41,221 nt of DNA from Clostridia bacterium (GTDB lineage Bacteria; Bacillota; Clostridia; TANB77; CAG-508): positions 1 to 41,221 of the forward strand of contig JAFWKV010000009.1 of assembly GCA_017511265.1 (NCBI GenBank), given 5' to 3'. A program made the position numbers and the translations under genes. Below are positions 1 through 8,340 of the stretch, one piece after another. Under the pieces are notes generated by a model. The model ran no database searches, had not been told where the DNA came from, and saw only the letters and a program-made list of their open reading frames with translations. The number at the start of each line of letters is the position of its first letter. Within the stretch, counting starts at the first letter, position 1.

Positions 1-78
1 GGTATATTAAAAATTTGTATTCCAAAAAAAGAAGAAAGAAAAGAACTTCCAGAAGCAAAACATATTGAAATTAAATAA
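1..78 (+). CDS. C-terminal end of a small heat-shock protein (Hsp20 family), partial
   Basis: The first 26 codons of the window form an open frame that ends in TAA at 76-78 and begins outside the window. The visible tail reads G-I-L-K-I-C-I-P-K-K-E-E, which matches the end of the alpha-crystallin domain in Hsp20 chaperones (usual form G-x-L-x-I-x-x-P-K), followed by a short charged tail ending H-I-E-I-K. Hsp20 proteins are ATP-independent cytoplasmic holdases that bind unfolded clients. Only the tail is present, so the call rests on one motif. A hairpin just downstream probably ends the transcript. Confidence 0.6.
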   Translation, partial: GILKICIPKKEERKELPEAKHIEIK

Positions 79-83
79 TATTT

Positions 84-119
84 ATAAGGAAATGGTTTTA
101 TATAGAATCATTTCCTTAT
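84..119 (+). terminator. Hairpin after the Hsp20 gene, likely terminator
   Basis: An 11-bp perfect stem (84-94 with 109-119) with a 14-nt loop lies 6 bases after the Hsp20 stop codon and is followed by an AT-rich, only partly T-rich tract. It fits an intrinsic terminator, though the U-run is weak. Confidence 0.5.
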
Positions 120-222
120 TTAATATATAAATTACAATTTCTTTTAAGATTAATATTCAGAATATCAGTAACATTATAAAGAAGAAGTTATGAGTTATAG
201 ATTTTATTATAAATAATGCTAT

Positions 223-253
223 AAAAATAGACTAGATTTTCTAGCCTATTTTT
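223..253 (-). terminator. Terminator overlapping the 3' end of the LysR gene
   Basis: A 14-bp stem with one A-C mismatch (223-236 with 240-253) overlaps the last codons of the minus-strand LysR gene and can serve as its intrinsic terminator. Confidence 0.5.
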
Positions 254-1148
254 CTTCATTATCTAACTTATTTGAAATATTATTTTGCAATTCTTCTAAA
301 AATTTTTTACTTGGTTCAGAAAATACCTGATACTTTTTCCATATAATCATGATATTAGACATTAGTTTAGGTTTTAAAGGCTTAAAAACTAAATTACTAA
401 TATTAGTAGTATTTATTAAATGATCAATACAAAAAGCATTTCCAATGCCTTCTTCAACCATTAAACCAGCATTATAAATAAGATTGTATTTAGCAACAAT
501 ATTTAAATCGTGTTTTCTATTTTCAAACCAGTTTTTTAGATTTGGTGCATCATTCGTTTGACTAGGGAAAATAAGAGGCATTTTAATCATGTCATCTAAA
601 GTTATATAGTCTTTAGATGCAAATGGATCATCTTTTTTCATTAAAATTCCCCAATTATCAAAGTATGGAAGTTTAATAAAATCATATTTTTTTAAATCTG
701 CGACACCCATAAGAACACCAAAATCTAATAAACCCTTATCTATTCTTTCACAAATAATATCGCCATTTCCACTATACATTTGAAAATGTATTTTAGGATA
801 TTTATTAGAAAGAGATTTCATTGTTTGTGTAATTATTTTCATTCCATCTGATTCACCACCACCAATTAAAACTTCGCCAGATAAATCAGTATGAGTTTGA
901 ATAAATTCATTATTTGTCTTATCAACTAAATCTATAATTTCTTGAGCTCTTTTCCTTAACAATATGCCATCATCAGTTAAAGTTATTTTTCGATTACTTC
1001 TAATAAATAAGTCTTTACCAAGCTCTTTTTCTAATCTTTGTATAACTTTTGTAAGTCCTGGTTGACTAATATATAAAGATTCAGAGGCAAGCTTTATACT
1101 TTCTTCTCTTGCAACTGCTAAAAAATATCTTAAATCACTTATTTCCAT
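246..1148 (-). CDS. LysR-family transcriptional regulator
   Basis: A 300-residue LysR-type regulator. Residues 1-60 form the winged helix-turn-helix (M-E-I-S-D-L-R-Y-F start, then S-Q-P-G-L-T-K-V-I-Q-R-L-E-K-E-L-G). The rest is the effector-binding domain of the periplasmic-binding-protein fold. A GTG at 1157 would overlap its own ribosome binding site. The ATG at 1148 has AGGAG eight bases upstream and is the better start. It is divergent from a ten-gene run of flavoproteins, a hydrolase and a cupin, and the shared intergenic region carries face-to-face consensus promoters and a 16-bp palindrome. By the usual LysR logic it likely controls that operon and itself; the effector is unknown. Confidence 0.9.
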   Translation of the reverse strand: MEISDLRYFLAVAREESIKLASESLYISQPGLTKVIQRLEKELGKDLFIRSNRKITLTDDGILLRKRAQEIIDLVDKTNNEFIQTHTDLSGEVLIGGGESDGMKIITQTMKSLSNKYPKIHFQMYSGNGDIICERIDKGLLDFGVLMGVADLKKYDFIKLPYFDNWGILMKKDDPFASKDYITLDDMIKMPLIFPSQTNDAPNLKNWFENRKHDLNIVAKYNLIYNAGLMVEEGIGNAFCIDHLINTTNISNLVFKPLKPKLMSNIMIIWKKYQVFSEPSKKFLEELQNNISNKLDNEEK

Positions 1149-1174
1149 ACATATCACTCCTAAAAATTAAAAAT

Positions 1175-1203
1175 ATTATATTATATTTTCACATAACTGT
1201 CAA
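1175..1203 (-). promoter_or_regulatory. Vegetative promoter of the LysR gene
   Basis: Read on the minus strand this is TTGACA, a 17-bp spacer and TATAAT, a perfect sigma-A consensus, 27 bases upstream of the LysR start codon. Confidence 0.75.
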
Positions 1204-1218
1204 TTATATATTCCTATA

Positions 1219-1234
1219 ACAAATAAGTATTTGT
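1219..1234. promoter_or_regulatory. 16-bp palindrome, candidate LysR operator
   Basis: ACAAATAAGTATTTGT is a perfect palindrome. Its right half covers the -35 hexamer (TTGTCA at 1231) of the operon promoter, and it sits 16 bp upstream of the LysR -35. Placement and symmetry suit a LysR-family binding site. Binding itself is inferred. Confidence 0.5.
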
Positions 1235-1259
1235 CATTTATTAAATAATAAGGTATAAT
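1231..1259 (+). promoter_or_regulatory. Promoter of the flavoprotein/hydrolase operon
   Basis: TTGTCA, a 17-bp spacer and TATAAT lie 35 bases upstream of the first gene of the run at 1294. The -35 overlaps the palindrome, consistent with regulation by the divergent LysR protein. Confidence 0.7.
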
Positions 1260-1293
1260 ACAATTGAAATTAAAAAGAAAGATAAGATGAGTA

Positions 1294-1530
1294 ATGAGAG
1301 GAGAACAAAATTTAAAAGAAGCAATTAAACAAAATTTGGTTGACAGTGGATGCAACAAAAAGCAAATTGAAGATTTTTTTAAATTATATGAAGAAAATAA
1401 TAAAGAGCAAATATTAAAAATGTTGAAAGCACATAAAGAAAACTTATTAAAAAAATTAAGAACAGATAAAAGAAAAATTGATGATTTAGATTATTTAATT
1501 ATAGATATTCAAAATAATTTTAAAAATTGA
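1294..1530 (+). CDS. Small helical protein, first gene of the LysR-linked operon
   Basis: A 78-residue, highly charged, predicted all-helical protein with a single Cys in L-V-D-S-G-C-N-K-K-Q-I-E. It contains no membrane segment. Short proteins of this look (a D-x-G-C motif, a leucine and lysine rich middle, an L-D-Y-L-I end) sit next to flavodoxin-type genes in other Clostridia as far as I recall, but no function is known to me. The start has only a weak purine-rich Shine-Dalgarno (AAGATGAG). It is followed 14 bases later by the cyclophilin-like gene. Confidence 0.65.
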   Translation: MRGEQNLKEAIKQNLVDSGCNKKQIEDFFKLYEENNKEQILKMLKAHKENLLKKLRTDKRKIDDLDYLIIDIQNNFKN

Positions 1531-1544
1531 AAGGAAGTAAGATT

Positions 1545-2207
1545 ATGAACAAAAAAATCATTATATCTATTATTTTTGTAATTATTATCTTAATAGGAAT
1601 AATAAGTAGTGTATTATTTAATAAATTAAATATGAAAAATAATAGCAATATAGAATATGAAGCAACAAAAGATGAATTATCTAATAATATTATTTCTAAT
1701 TCAAACATTGAAGTAAAAAATAATAATAAAATAATAAATAATAGTTCAGAAATAGAGAATATAGATAGTAATCCTGTAAAAAATGAAACTATATCAAGTA
1801 ATACATCTAATTTAGTACAAGAACAAATAACGCAAACTAAAAAGGAAAGTATGGATATGATAAAAATTAAAGTTAATAATAATGTTTTAGAAGTTAATTT
1901 AGAAGATAATGAAGCTACAAGGAGTCTAGTAGAAAAATTAAAAAATGGAGATATTAGTGTAAATGCAAATGAGTATGGTGGATTTGAAAAAGTTGGAAAT
2001 TTAGGATTTAGTTTACCACGAAATGATGAAAGTATAACTACATCAGCAGGAGATATAGTTTTATATCAAGGAAATCAAATTTCTTTATTTTATAATTCAA
2101 ATTCATGGAGCTACACAAAGCTTGGTAGAGCCACAAATGTAAATGGTGATGAATTAAAAGATATATTAGGCTCAGGAGATGTAACTTTAATATTAAGTTT
2201 AGATTAA
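1545..2207 (+). CDS. Membrane-anchored cyclophilin-like fold protein
   Basis: A 220-residue protein with an N-terminal membrane helix (about residues 4-26, no lipobox Cys), an Asn/Ser-rich linker (about 30-100) and a C-terminal domain of about 115 residues. The last domain carries G-D-I-V-L-Y-Q-G-N-Q-I-S-L-F-Y and T-K-L-G-R, the pattern of the small cyclophilin-like beta-barrel family often found beside flavodoxins. The role is unknown; it probably faces the outside. The ATG at 1545 follows AAGGAAG, so it is preferred to the TTG at 1527. A second protein of the same design is at 3646. Confidence 0.75.
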   Translation: MNKKIIISIIFVIIILIGIISSVLFNKLNMKNNSNIEYEATKDELSNNIISNSNIEVKNNNKIINNSSEIENIDSNPVKNETISSNTSNLVQEQITQTKKESMDMIKIKVNNNVLEVNLEDNEATRSLVEKLKNGDISVNANEYGGFEKVGNLGFSLPRNDESITTSAGDIVLYQGNQISLFYNSNSWSYTKLGRATNVNGDELKDILGSGDVTLILSLD

Positions 2208-2219
2208 AGGATGGTATAA

Positions 2220-3065
2220 ATGGAATTAATAGAAAATAAAAAATATGATGAAGAAAGAGCTTTATATAATATAAAAGATACAGAAGTAAAAAAATGTATA
2301 TTTGCAGGATTAAAAGATGGAGAATCAGTATTAAAAGAAACAAGAAATATTATTGTAAATGAGTGTAAATTTTCTTTAAGATACCCAATGTGGCATGTTC
2401 AAAAATATAAAATTTTAAATTCCCATTTAGATGATAAAACAAGAGCTTCTTTATGGTATTCAAATGATGGAGAAATAAAAGATACTACAATAATAGGAGT
2501 TAAAGCTTTAAGAGAGTGTAACAACACACTAATAGAAAATTGTAATATAGATTCAATAGAATTTGGTTGGAAAACCAATAATACTGAAATGAAAAATACA
2601 AAAATCGTATCAGAATATATTTTTTTAGATAGTAAAAATATAAAATTAAATAAAGTTAATTTTAAAGGTAAATATTCTTTTCAATATACCGAAAATATTG
2701 AAATAACAAATTCGGCTTTAGATACAAAAGATGCTTTTTGGCATTCTAAAAATGTAACAGTAAAAGATAGCATTATAAAAGGCGAATATTTGGCATGGTT
2801 TTCAGAAGGACTAACTCTTATTAATTGTAAAATTATTGGAACACAGCCTTTATGTTATTGTAAAAACTTAAAATTAATAAATTGTGAAACTGAAGGATGT
2901 GATTTATCATTTGAATATTCGGAAGTAGATGCAGATATTAAAGGAAATATTATTTCAATAAAAAATCCTAAATCAGGGGTAATAAAAGTAGATAGTGTAG
3001 ATGAAATAATAAATGAAGATTCTATTATGGAAGTTAAGGCACAAGTAATAATTAAGGAAAAATAA
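2220..3065 (+). CDS. DUF3737 family protein (right-handed beta-helix)
   Basis: A 281-residue cytoplasmic protein. The N-terminal pattern M-E-L-I-E-N-K-K-Y-D-E-E-R-A-L-Y and the repeated short strands of the type N-x-x-I-x-N-S/C-x-I (from about residue 40 to 250) match DUF3737, whose members are predicted to fold as right-handed beta-helices. The biochemical role is not established. AAAGGATGG precedes the ATG. It is 12 bases downstream of the first cyclophilin-like gene and 21 bases upstream of the flavin reductase gene, so it is co-transcribed. Confidence 0.85.
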   Translation: MELIENKKYDEERALYNIKDTEVKKCIFAGLKDGESVLKETRNIIVNECKFSLRYPMWHVQKYKILNSHLDDKTRASLWYSNDGEIKDTTIIGVKALRECNNTLIENCNIDSIEFGWKTNNTEMKNTKIVSEYIFLDSKNIKLNKVNFKGKYSFQYTENIEITNSALDTKDAFWHSKNVTVKDSIIKGEYLAWFSEGLTLINCKIIGTQPLCYCKNLKLINCETEGCDLSFEYSEVDADIKGNIISIKNPKSGVIKVDSVDEIINEDSIMEVKAQVIIKEK

Positions 3066-3086
3066 ATATAAAGGAGAAAGTTAAAA

Positions 3087-3629
3087 ATGAGTAAAAAAGT
3101 TGTAGTTGTATCAAGTAGTTATAGAAAAAATGGAAATAGCGAAACTTTAGCAAATGAATTTATTAGAGGAGCAAAAGAAACTGGCAATGAAGTAGAAACA
3201 ATATATCTTCGTGATATAAATTTAAATTATTGTAGAGGATGTTTTGCTTGTTTAAAATTAAATCATTGTGTTATAGATGATGATGCAAAAGAATTAATGG
3301 AAAAATTAAAGATTGCTGATGTTTTATGTTTGGCAACACCAATTTATTATTATGCTGTAAGTGGGCAACTTAAAACATTTTTAGATAGGATGAATCCTAT
3401 TTATAGTGCTGGTCATAATTTCAAAGATGTTTATCTATTAACAGCAGCAAATGATACAGATGAAAGAGCTATGGATGGAGCAATAAAAGATATAGAAGGT
3501 TGGGTAGAATGCTTTGATGGAGTAACTTTAAAAGGCATTGTAAAAGGAACTGGTGCAAATGATGTAGGAGATATATTAAGCCACAAAGATAAATTAGAAG
3601 AAGCTTATAATTTAGGAAAAAATATATAG
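3087..3629 (+). CDS. NADPH-dependent FMN reductase / iron-sulfur flavoprotein-type oxidoreductase
   Basis: A 180-residue flavodoxin-fold protein. An FMN phosphate-binding loop is visible at residues 9-22 (S-S-Y-R-K-N-G-N-S-E-T). A cysteine cluster, C49, C52, C55 and C61, is typical of the iron-sulfur flavoprotein branch of the NAD(P)H-dependent FMN reductases. T-P-I-Y-Y-Y (about residues 84-89) and the F-L-D-R-M segment line the FMN site in this family. It probably transfers electrons from NAD(P)H to a small acceptor; the substrate is unknown. It starts after a clear AAGGAG. Confidence 0.85.
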   Translation: MSKKVVVVSSSYRKNGNSETLANEFIRGAKETGNEVETIYLRDINLNYCRGCFACLKLNHCVIDDDAKELMEKLKIADVLCLATPIYYYAVSGQLKTFLDRMNPIYSAGHNFKDVYLLTAANDTDERAMDGAIKDIEGWVECFDGVTLKGIVKGTGANDVGDILSHKDKLEEAYNLGKNI

Positions 3630-3645
3630 GTTGGAGGTGAGATAA

Positions 3646-4254
3646 ATGAACAAAAAAGTATTAATTGTGATTTTAGTTTTATTAGTTGTAATTGGTTTGA
3701 TTTTAGGAAGATATTTTTTATTTAATAAAAATGAACATAACTCTCAAGCAAATCAATATAGTAGTGAAACGGGTAGTAATGAAAAAAACAATATACAAAA
3801 TAATAGTGAAAAAAGAACTGCGACAAATAGTTTAAGAGAAGGAGAATCTATTCAAACACAAGATAAAAATAAAGCTACAAGAGTTGTAAATGGTGGAACA
3901 AAAATAAAAATGACATTTGGGGATACAATTATTTACGGAGTTTTAAATGATTCTGAAACAGCAAAAGCTTTGATTCAAAAGTTGCCTATTACACAACATG
4001 AATCAAGATATACACATGATTTTTGTGGTGTAACAGAAAAATTACCATATAATGAAGATGAAGTTCATTATGGTTGGCTAAATGGAGATATTGATTATGC
4101 TATAGATGCACCATATTATACAATTCTTTTCAAAGATGAAGAAATATCAGAACAGTATGGAGATCAAGTAAATATAGGGGTTATAACTTCACCAATTAGT
4201 GAAATTGATAAATTAAGTGGAAGCTTTGATGTTAAAATAGAATTAGATAATTAA
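3646..4254 (+). CDS. Second membrane-anchored cyclophilin-like fold protein
   Basis: A 202-residue protein built like the one at 1545: a membrane helix at about residues 4-24, a polar Asn/Ser-rich linker to about residue 80, and a C-terminal cyclophilin-like domain (M-T-F-G-D-T-I-I-Y-G-V-L, then L-P-Y and I-L-F-K-D). The two copies are diverged in sequence, so this is an old duplication or independent recruitment. GGAGG lies 8 bases before the ATG. The short gap to the next gene (6 bases) suggests translational coupling. Confidence 0.75.
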   Translation: MNKKVLIVILVLLVVIGLILGRYFLFNKNEHNSQANQYSSETGSNEKNNIQNNSEKRTATNSLREGESIQTQDKNKATRVVNGGTKIKMTFGDTIIYGVLNDSETAKALIQKLPITQHESRYTHDFCGVTEKLPYNEDEVHYGWLNGDIDYAIDAPYYTILFKDEEISEQYGDQVNIGVITSPISEIDKLSGSFDVKIELDN

Positions 4255-4260
4255 AGGTAT

Positions 4261-4932
4261 ATGAAAATGAAAAATAAAGTATATAGAATGATTGTAGATA
4301 TTTTAATGTTTATATTTATGTTATTAGAGTATTCAAAGATATATACAGGGCAATTAATACATGAAATATTAGGTATTGCATTATTAATATTATTTATCAT
4401 ACATAACATTTTAAATATAAACTTTTATAAAAATATATTTAAAGGAAAATATAATTCTTCAAGAGCCTTTTTAACAATCGTTGATATTGGATTTCTAATA
4501 TTTATGGCTCTTACAATAATTTTAGGAGTACCAATATCGAAAGAATTATTTAATTTTTTTAGTATTGCTAATGGATCTATAATTAGTAAACTTCATATAT
4601 TGTTCAGTTATTGGGGAATGCTATTTTTAGCAATGCACATAGGATTACACATTAAAACAATTTTTGCAAAATTAATCTGCAAAGTAAAGAAGAATAATTT
4701 TTTAAAATATGTAGTAATTTTGTTGCAAATATTAATTGTAATTTATGGAATAAAATTATTTTTTAATACAAATATAATTAATTATATAATTGCAAAATCA
4801 TCATTTGGCAATTATACAAAAAATATTTGGATTTCATTATGGAATAATTTTATGATAATTTTCGCAATAGCTATAATAATATACAATTTTGAAAGAATAA
4901 TAAATTTAAATAATAAAGGAAAGAAGGAATAA
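4261..4932 (+). CDS. DUF4405-type integral membrane protein
   Basis: A 223-residue protein with about five or six membrane helices. Two histidine-bearing helices are visible (L-I-H-E-I-L-G and L-F-L-A-M-H-I-G-L-H-I), the pattern of DUF4405, a family likened to haem-binding cytochrome b subunits. Such proteins are commonly next to flavodoxin genes. Haem binding is an inference from the histidines. A second ATG two codons downstream could also be used. It overlaps in spacing with the flavodoxin gene (3 bases). Confidence 0.7.
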   Translation: MKMKNKVYRMIVDILMFIFMLLEYSKIYTGQLIHEILGIALLILFIIHNILNINFYKNIFKGKYNSSRAFLTIVDIGFLIFMALTIILGVPISKELFNFFSIANGSIISKLHILFSYWGMLFLAMHIGLHIKTIFAKLICKVKKNNFLKYVVILLQILIVIYGIKLFFNTNIINYIIAKSSFGNYTKNIWISLWNNFMIIFAIAIIIYNFERIINLNNKGKKE

Positions 4933-4935
4933 TCC

Positions 4936-5574
4936 ATGAAAAAAGTTAAAATAATAATTATTTGTTTAATAGCATTAGTAGTTATCGGAGGATTAGCTTT
5001 TGTTATTATAAAAAACATTAATACAGAAGATAAGCAAACTTTAGATGTGTCAATTACTGATGAACAAGGAAAAGAGGCAGAACTAAATTTAAATAGCGAT
5101 AAAATATTAGTTATTTATTTTTCAGAAACAGGAAATACACAAAAATTAGCAAAACTTATTAGTGATAAAGTTGGTGGAGATTTTGTGAGAATTGAAACAG
5201 AAAAAGTGTATCCAGAAGATTATGATGAATTGGTAGATGACGCTAAAAAAGAAAAAGATAATAACGATAGACCAAAATTAAAAGAATTAAATATTAATTT
5301 AGAAAATTATGATACTATATTTGTTGGTTATCCAATATGGTGGTATCAAATGCCAATGGCTATGTATACATTTTTTGATAATTATGATTTTGCAAATAAA
5401 ACTATAATTCCATTTAATACTCATGAAGGATCAGGAAGTTCTGGAACTTATGAAGATATTCAAAAACTAGAGCCAAAGGCAAAGGTATTAGAGGGGTTAC
5501 CAATTCGTGGTGGAGATATGACTTCAGACCAAAGCAATAAAGTTGATAATTGGTTAAAAAATTTAGATATTTAA
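4936..5574 (+). CDS. Membrane-anchored flavodoxin
   Basis: A 212-residue protein with an N-terminal membrane helix (about residues 4-26) and a flavodoxin domain. The FMN phosphate loop is Y-F-S-E-T-G-N-T-Q-K-L (about 60-70). G-Y-P-I-W-W-Y-Q-M-P (about 131-140) is the second FMN-binding loop of the flavodoxin_4 type, and T-H-E-G-S-G-S-S-G-T follows. Because the flavodoxin is tethered and preceded by a DUF4405 membrane protein and a flavin reductase, the three could form an electron-transfer chain at or across the membrane. That link is inference from gene order. Confidence 0.85.
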   Translation: MKKVKIIIICLIALVVIGGLAFVIIKNINTEDKQTLDVSITDEQGKEAELNLNSDKILVIYFSETGNTQKLAKLISDKVGGDFVRIETEKVYPEDYDELVDDAKKEKDNNDRPKLKELNINLENYDTIFVGYPIWWYQMPMAMYTFFDNYDFANKTIIPFNTHEGSGSSGTYEDIQKLEPKAKVLEGLPIRGGDMTSDQSNKVDNWLKNLDI

Positions 5575-5595
5575 AAAATGTGGAGGTATTAAAAT

Positions 5596-6579
5596 ATGGA
5601 AGAATTAAAGTTAGAGCAAGAATGGGATAAAGTATTTCCTAAAAATGAAAATGTAAATCATAAGAAAGTAACTTTTATAAATCATTTTGGAATTACACTT
5701 GTAGCAGATATGTATGAGCCAAAAGAATACGAAGGAAAATTACCTGCAATTGCAGTAAGTGGACCTTTTGGAGCTGTAAAAGAACAAAGTTCAGGATTAT
5801 ATGCACAAGAAATGGCTGAAAGAGGTTTTTTAGCAATAGCATTTGATCCATCATTTACAGGAGAATCTGGAGGAAAACCTAGATATATGAACTCTCCTGA
5901 TATAAATGTTGAGGACTTCCAATCAGCAGTAGATTTCTTATCTAATTTAGAAAATGTAGATAGCGAAAAAATATCAATAATTGGTATATGTGGTTGGGGA
6001 GGAATGGCTCTTCAAACAGCTTGTATAGATACAAGAATCAAATCTACTATCGCAGTTACTATGTATGATATGTCAAGAGTTAATGGAAATGGTTATTTTG
6101 ATAAAGAAGATAGTGAGGAAGTAAGATATAATAAAAGAGTAGCAATAAATACTCAAAGAACAGAAGATTTCAAAAAAGGCGAATATAAACTTGGTGGTGG
6201 TGTAATTGATCCATTACCAGAAGATGCACCACAATTTGTAAAAGATTATTATGCTTATTATAAAACTCCTCGTGGATATCATAAAAGAAGTCTAAATTCT
6301 AATGGTGGATGGAATGTAACAGCATCTACTTCACTTATGAATACAAGATTATTATATTATTCAAATGAAATACGAAATGCAGTATTGATAGTACACGGAG
6401 ATAAAGCACATTCATACTATTTTGGAAAAGATGCTTATGAAAATATGATTAAAGATAGTAAATATACAGATAATAAAGAATTTTTATCAATAGAAGGTGC
6501 AACACATTGTGATTTATATGACCAGAAAGATATTATACCATTTGATAAAATAGAAGCATTTATAAGAAAAAATATTTAA
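5596..6579 (+). CDS. Alpha/beta hydrolase, dienelactone-hydrolase-like, Cys nucleophile
   Basis: A 327-residue cytoplasmic hydrolase. The nucleophile elbow is G-I-C132-G-W-G-G, so cysteine replaces the usual serine, as in dienelactone hydrolases and YcjY-like proteins. H304 in G-A-T-H-C-D-L-Y is the likely catalytic histidine. N-terminal strands contain T-F-I-N-H-F-G-I-T-L and P-A-I-A-V-S-G-P-F-G, the oxyanion-hole region. The substrate is unknown. It starts at an ATG after TGGAGGT and is followed 18 bases later by the cupin gene. Confidence 0.85.
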   Translation: MEELKLEQEWDKVFPKNENVNHKKVTFINHFGITLVADMYEPKEYEGKLPAIAVSGPFGAVKEQSSGLYAQEMAERGFLAIAFDPSFTGESGGKPRYMNSPDINVEDFQSAVDFLSNLENVDSEKISIIGICGWGGMALQTACIDTRIKSTIAVTMYDMSRVNGNGYFDKEDSEEVRYNKRVAINTQRTEDFKKGEYKLGGGVIDPLPEDAPQFVKDYYAYYKTPRGYHKRSLNSNGGWNVTASTSLMNTRLLYYSNEIRNAVLIVHGDKAHSYYFGKDAYENMIKDSKYTDNKEFLSIEGATHCDLYDQKDIIPFDKIEAFIRKNI

Positions 6580-6597
6580 TAGGGAGTAAGTAATAAA

Positions 6598-7023
6598 ATG
6601 GAACGAGAAGAATTTGATAGAATAAATGTATTTGGATTAGGCAACGAAAATATTGATTATGCACAATATTTTATTGGAAAATCATATTTAAATTATTTGA
6701 CAAAAATTGATGATGCAAAAATAAGTTTATTTAATGTTACATTTGAACCTAGATGCAGAAATAATTGGCATATACACCATAGTAGCAAAGTTGGAGGACA
6801 AATTTTGATATGTATTGCGGGAGAAGGTTGGTATCAAGAAGAAGGAAAGGAAGCAGTTAGTTTAAAACCTGGAATGGTTATAACAATACCAGCAAATACT
6901 AAACATTGGCATGGTGCAAAAAAAGATTCTTGGTTTTCACATATTGCTATTGAAGTACCTGGAGAAAAAACTTCAAATGAATGGTGTGAACCTGTTGCTG
7001 ATGAGGAATATAATAAATTATAA
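6598..7023 (+). CDS. Small cupin-domain protein
   Basis: A 141-residue single-domain cupin. Motif 1 is W-H-I-H-H-(11)-G-E-G and motif 2 is P-A-N-T-K-H-W-H-G-A, which provide histidines for a divalent metal. Cupins of this length next to alpha/beta hydrolases and flavin reductases are usual members of LysR-controlled clusters in Clostridia. The reaction is unknown. It is the last gene of the operon; a hairpin follows at 7049. Confidence 0.85.
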   Translation: MEREEFDRINVFGLGNENIDYAQYFIGKSYLNYLTKIDDAKISLFNVTFEPRCRNNWHIHHSSKVGGQILICIAGEGWYQEEGKEAVSLKPGMVITIPANTKHWHGAKKDSWFSHIAIEVPGEKTSNEWCEPVADEEYNKL

Positions 7024-7048
7024 TCATACATATAAATTACAATAAATA

Positions 7049-7077
7049 GGGCTGATAGTTGTTGCAATTATCAGTCC
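7049..7077 (+). terminator. Hairpin at the end of the LysR-linked operon
   Basis: A 12-bp stem with two G-U pairs (7049-7060 with 7066-7077) lies 26 bases after the cupin stop codon. The downstream tract is AT-rich rather than a clean T run, so termination is likely but not certain. Confidence 0.5.
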
Positions 7078-7123
7078 ACTATTATATAATTTTACAAAAG
7101 ATTGACAAAGTAATAGGAGAAAA

Positions 7124-7876
7124 ATGAAAATAAAACAAATAATAATAAATCTAGGAATATCAGCAATTATAGGAATAATGCTCGGAAGTATAACAGAAAT
7201 TGCCTTAATTATGAATTATAAATGGTTAATAGAAATTACTCAATCATTTACAGTATGGGGAATAATAATATGTTTGATTGCAATCTTTCCAAGAAAATAT
7301 ATATTTTCAATTCTAAATCCAGCTACAACAATGACTTCTATGAACATAGCATATTATATGATAAGACTAGTAAAGTCTGGATATACTAATGTGCCTAATC
7401 TAGAAATGTACACTTTAACAGGAATAGCTGGAGCACTATATTTAGGAACAGCTATATATTTAATAAAAAACAAAATATACTTACACAATAATGACATTAA
7501 GCAACAAATATGCAAGTTGCTTTTTATGACTATATTTGGAGTAATATTTGCATCAATAGGATTCTATAATTCTATACGACATAATTTATTCTATAATATT
7601 GATTTAGGCATTATTATTGGATTTATAGTAAGTGGAATTGTATCAGTTTCAAAAGGCAGAAAAGGAATTATGGGAATTCTAAATTCTTTTATATATAAAT
7701 TTGCAAATGAATTAAGAATATCTGAAATTCCAGAGGAATATGAAAAATATTTTTCAGAAATTCAAGACTTTAGTTCAAACGATTCAATAGATAAAGATAC
7801 AGCATGTAGAGCAATGATTAGCAAATTAAAAGATGAAGTATATTTTAGAGTAAGACTAGATGAAGAACAACTTTAA
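7124..7876 (+). CDS. Integral membrane protein of unknown function
   Basis: A 250-residue protein with about five or six predicted membrane helices over residues 1-190 (for example I-I-G-I-M-L-G-S-I-T-E-I and A-G-A-L-Y-L-G-T-A-I-Y-L-I) and an acidic cytoplasmic C-terminal tail of about 60 residues. I do not recognise the family; the tail is predicted helical. AGGAGAAAA precedes the ATG at close spacing. It stands alone between two terminator hairpins. Confidence 0.65.
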   Translation: MKIKQIIINLGISAIIGIMLGSITEIALIMNYKWLIEITQSFTVWGIIICLIAIFPRKYIFSILNPATTMTSMNIAYYMIRLVKSGYTNVPNLEMYTLTGIAGALYLGTAIYLIKNKIYLHNNDIKQQICKLLFMTIFGVIFASIGFYNSIRHNLFYNIDLGIIIGFIVSGIVSVSKGRKGIMGILNSFIYKFANELRISEIPEEYEKYFSEIQDFSSNDSIDKDTACRAMISKLKDEVYFRVRLDEEQL

Positions 7877-7917
7877 AAAGCAAAAAGATACAGATAATAG
7901 AGATGATGAAGAAAGAT

Positions 7918-7949
7918 AAAGACATTTACCAAATGGTAGATGTCTTTTT
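7918..7949 (+). terminator. Intrinsic terminator
   Basis: GACATTTACC / AAAT / GGTAGATGTC followed by TTTTT, a 10-bp stem with one G-U pair flanked by A and T runs. It ends the transcript of the membrane protein gene at 7124. Confidence 0.8.
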
Positions 7950-7966
7950 AGTTGGGGTGAAATTTA

Positions 7967-8340
7967 ATGGAAGAATTAAATATTAAAGAAATAATAAGAA
8001 GTAAAGAGGAAAAAAGAATATTAACAGGAACATTATCTGGAATAGAAGATGAGTATTATAAACTAAAAAATGAATATATACCATGTGCAATAGTTTGGTA
8101 TCATAACATAAAGGTTTTAATTCCAGTAACACATCTTGCAGCAAATGCAACATGTATGGGAAAGAAATATCGATAAAAGCAGACAATTTAAAACATACTT
8201 ATATTGTTAATTGAAAAAACAATTATAAAAATGGAGAACAACTAAAAGTTAGAATAAAAAGGCTAGATATTATTAACAATGATATAGTTCTTAGTGCAAA
8301 GGATTTAGAAGTAAATATTTTGTTTATAAATTTTAGATGA
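7967..8340 (+). pseudogene. Decayed gene of an S1-like/mobile-element protein
   Basis: The first 62 codons read well (M-E-E-L-N-I-K-E-I-I-R-S, then L-T-G-T-L-S-G-I-E and V-L-I-P-V-T-H-L). The frame then breaks at about 8155. In the next frame the text continues G-K-E-I-S-I-K-A-D-N to an in-frame TGA near 8214, and beyond it runs on as Q-L-K-V-R-I-K-R-L-D-I to 8340. One frameshift and one stop therefore interrupt what was a protein of about 120 residues. It resembles small S1-like-domain proteins found on clostridial mobile elements; I infer this from the G-T-L-x-G-I-E and P-V-T-H-L stretches only. Confidence 0.5.

Noticed and set aside
7102..7107. TTGACA just before the membrane protein gene at 7124
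   Set aside because: It is only 17 bases from the start codon with no room for a -10 element, so it is not a usable promoter for that gene.
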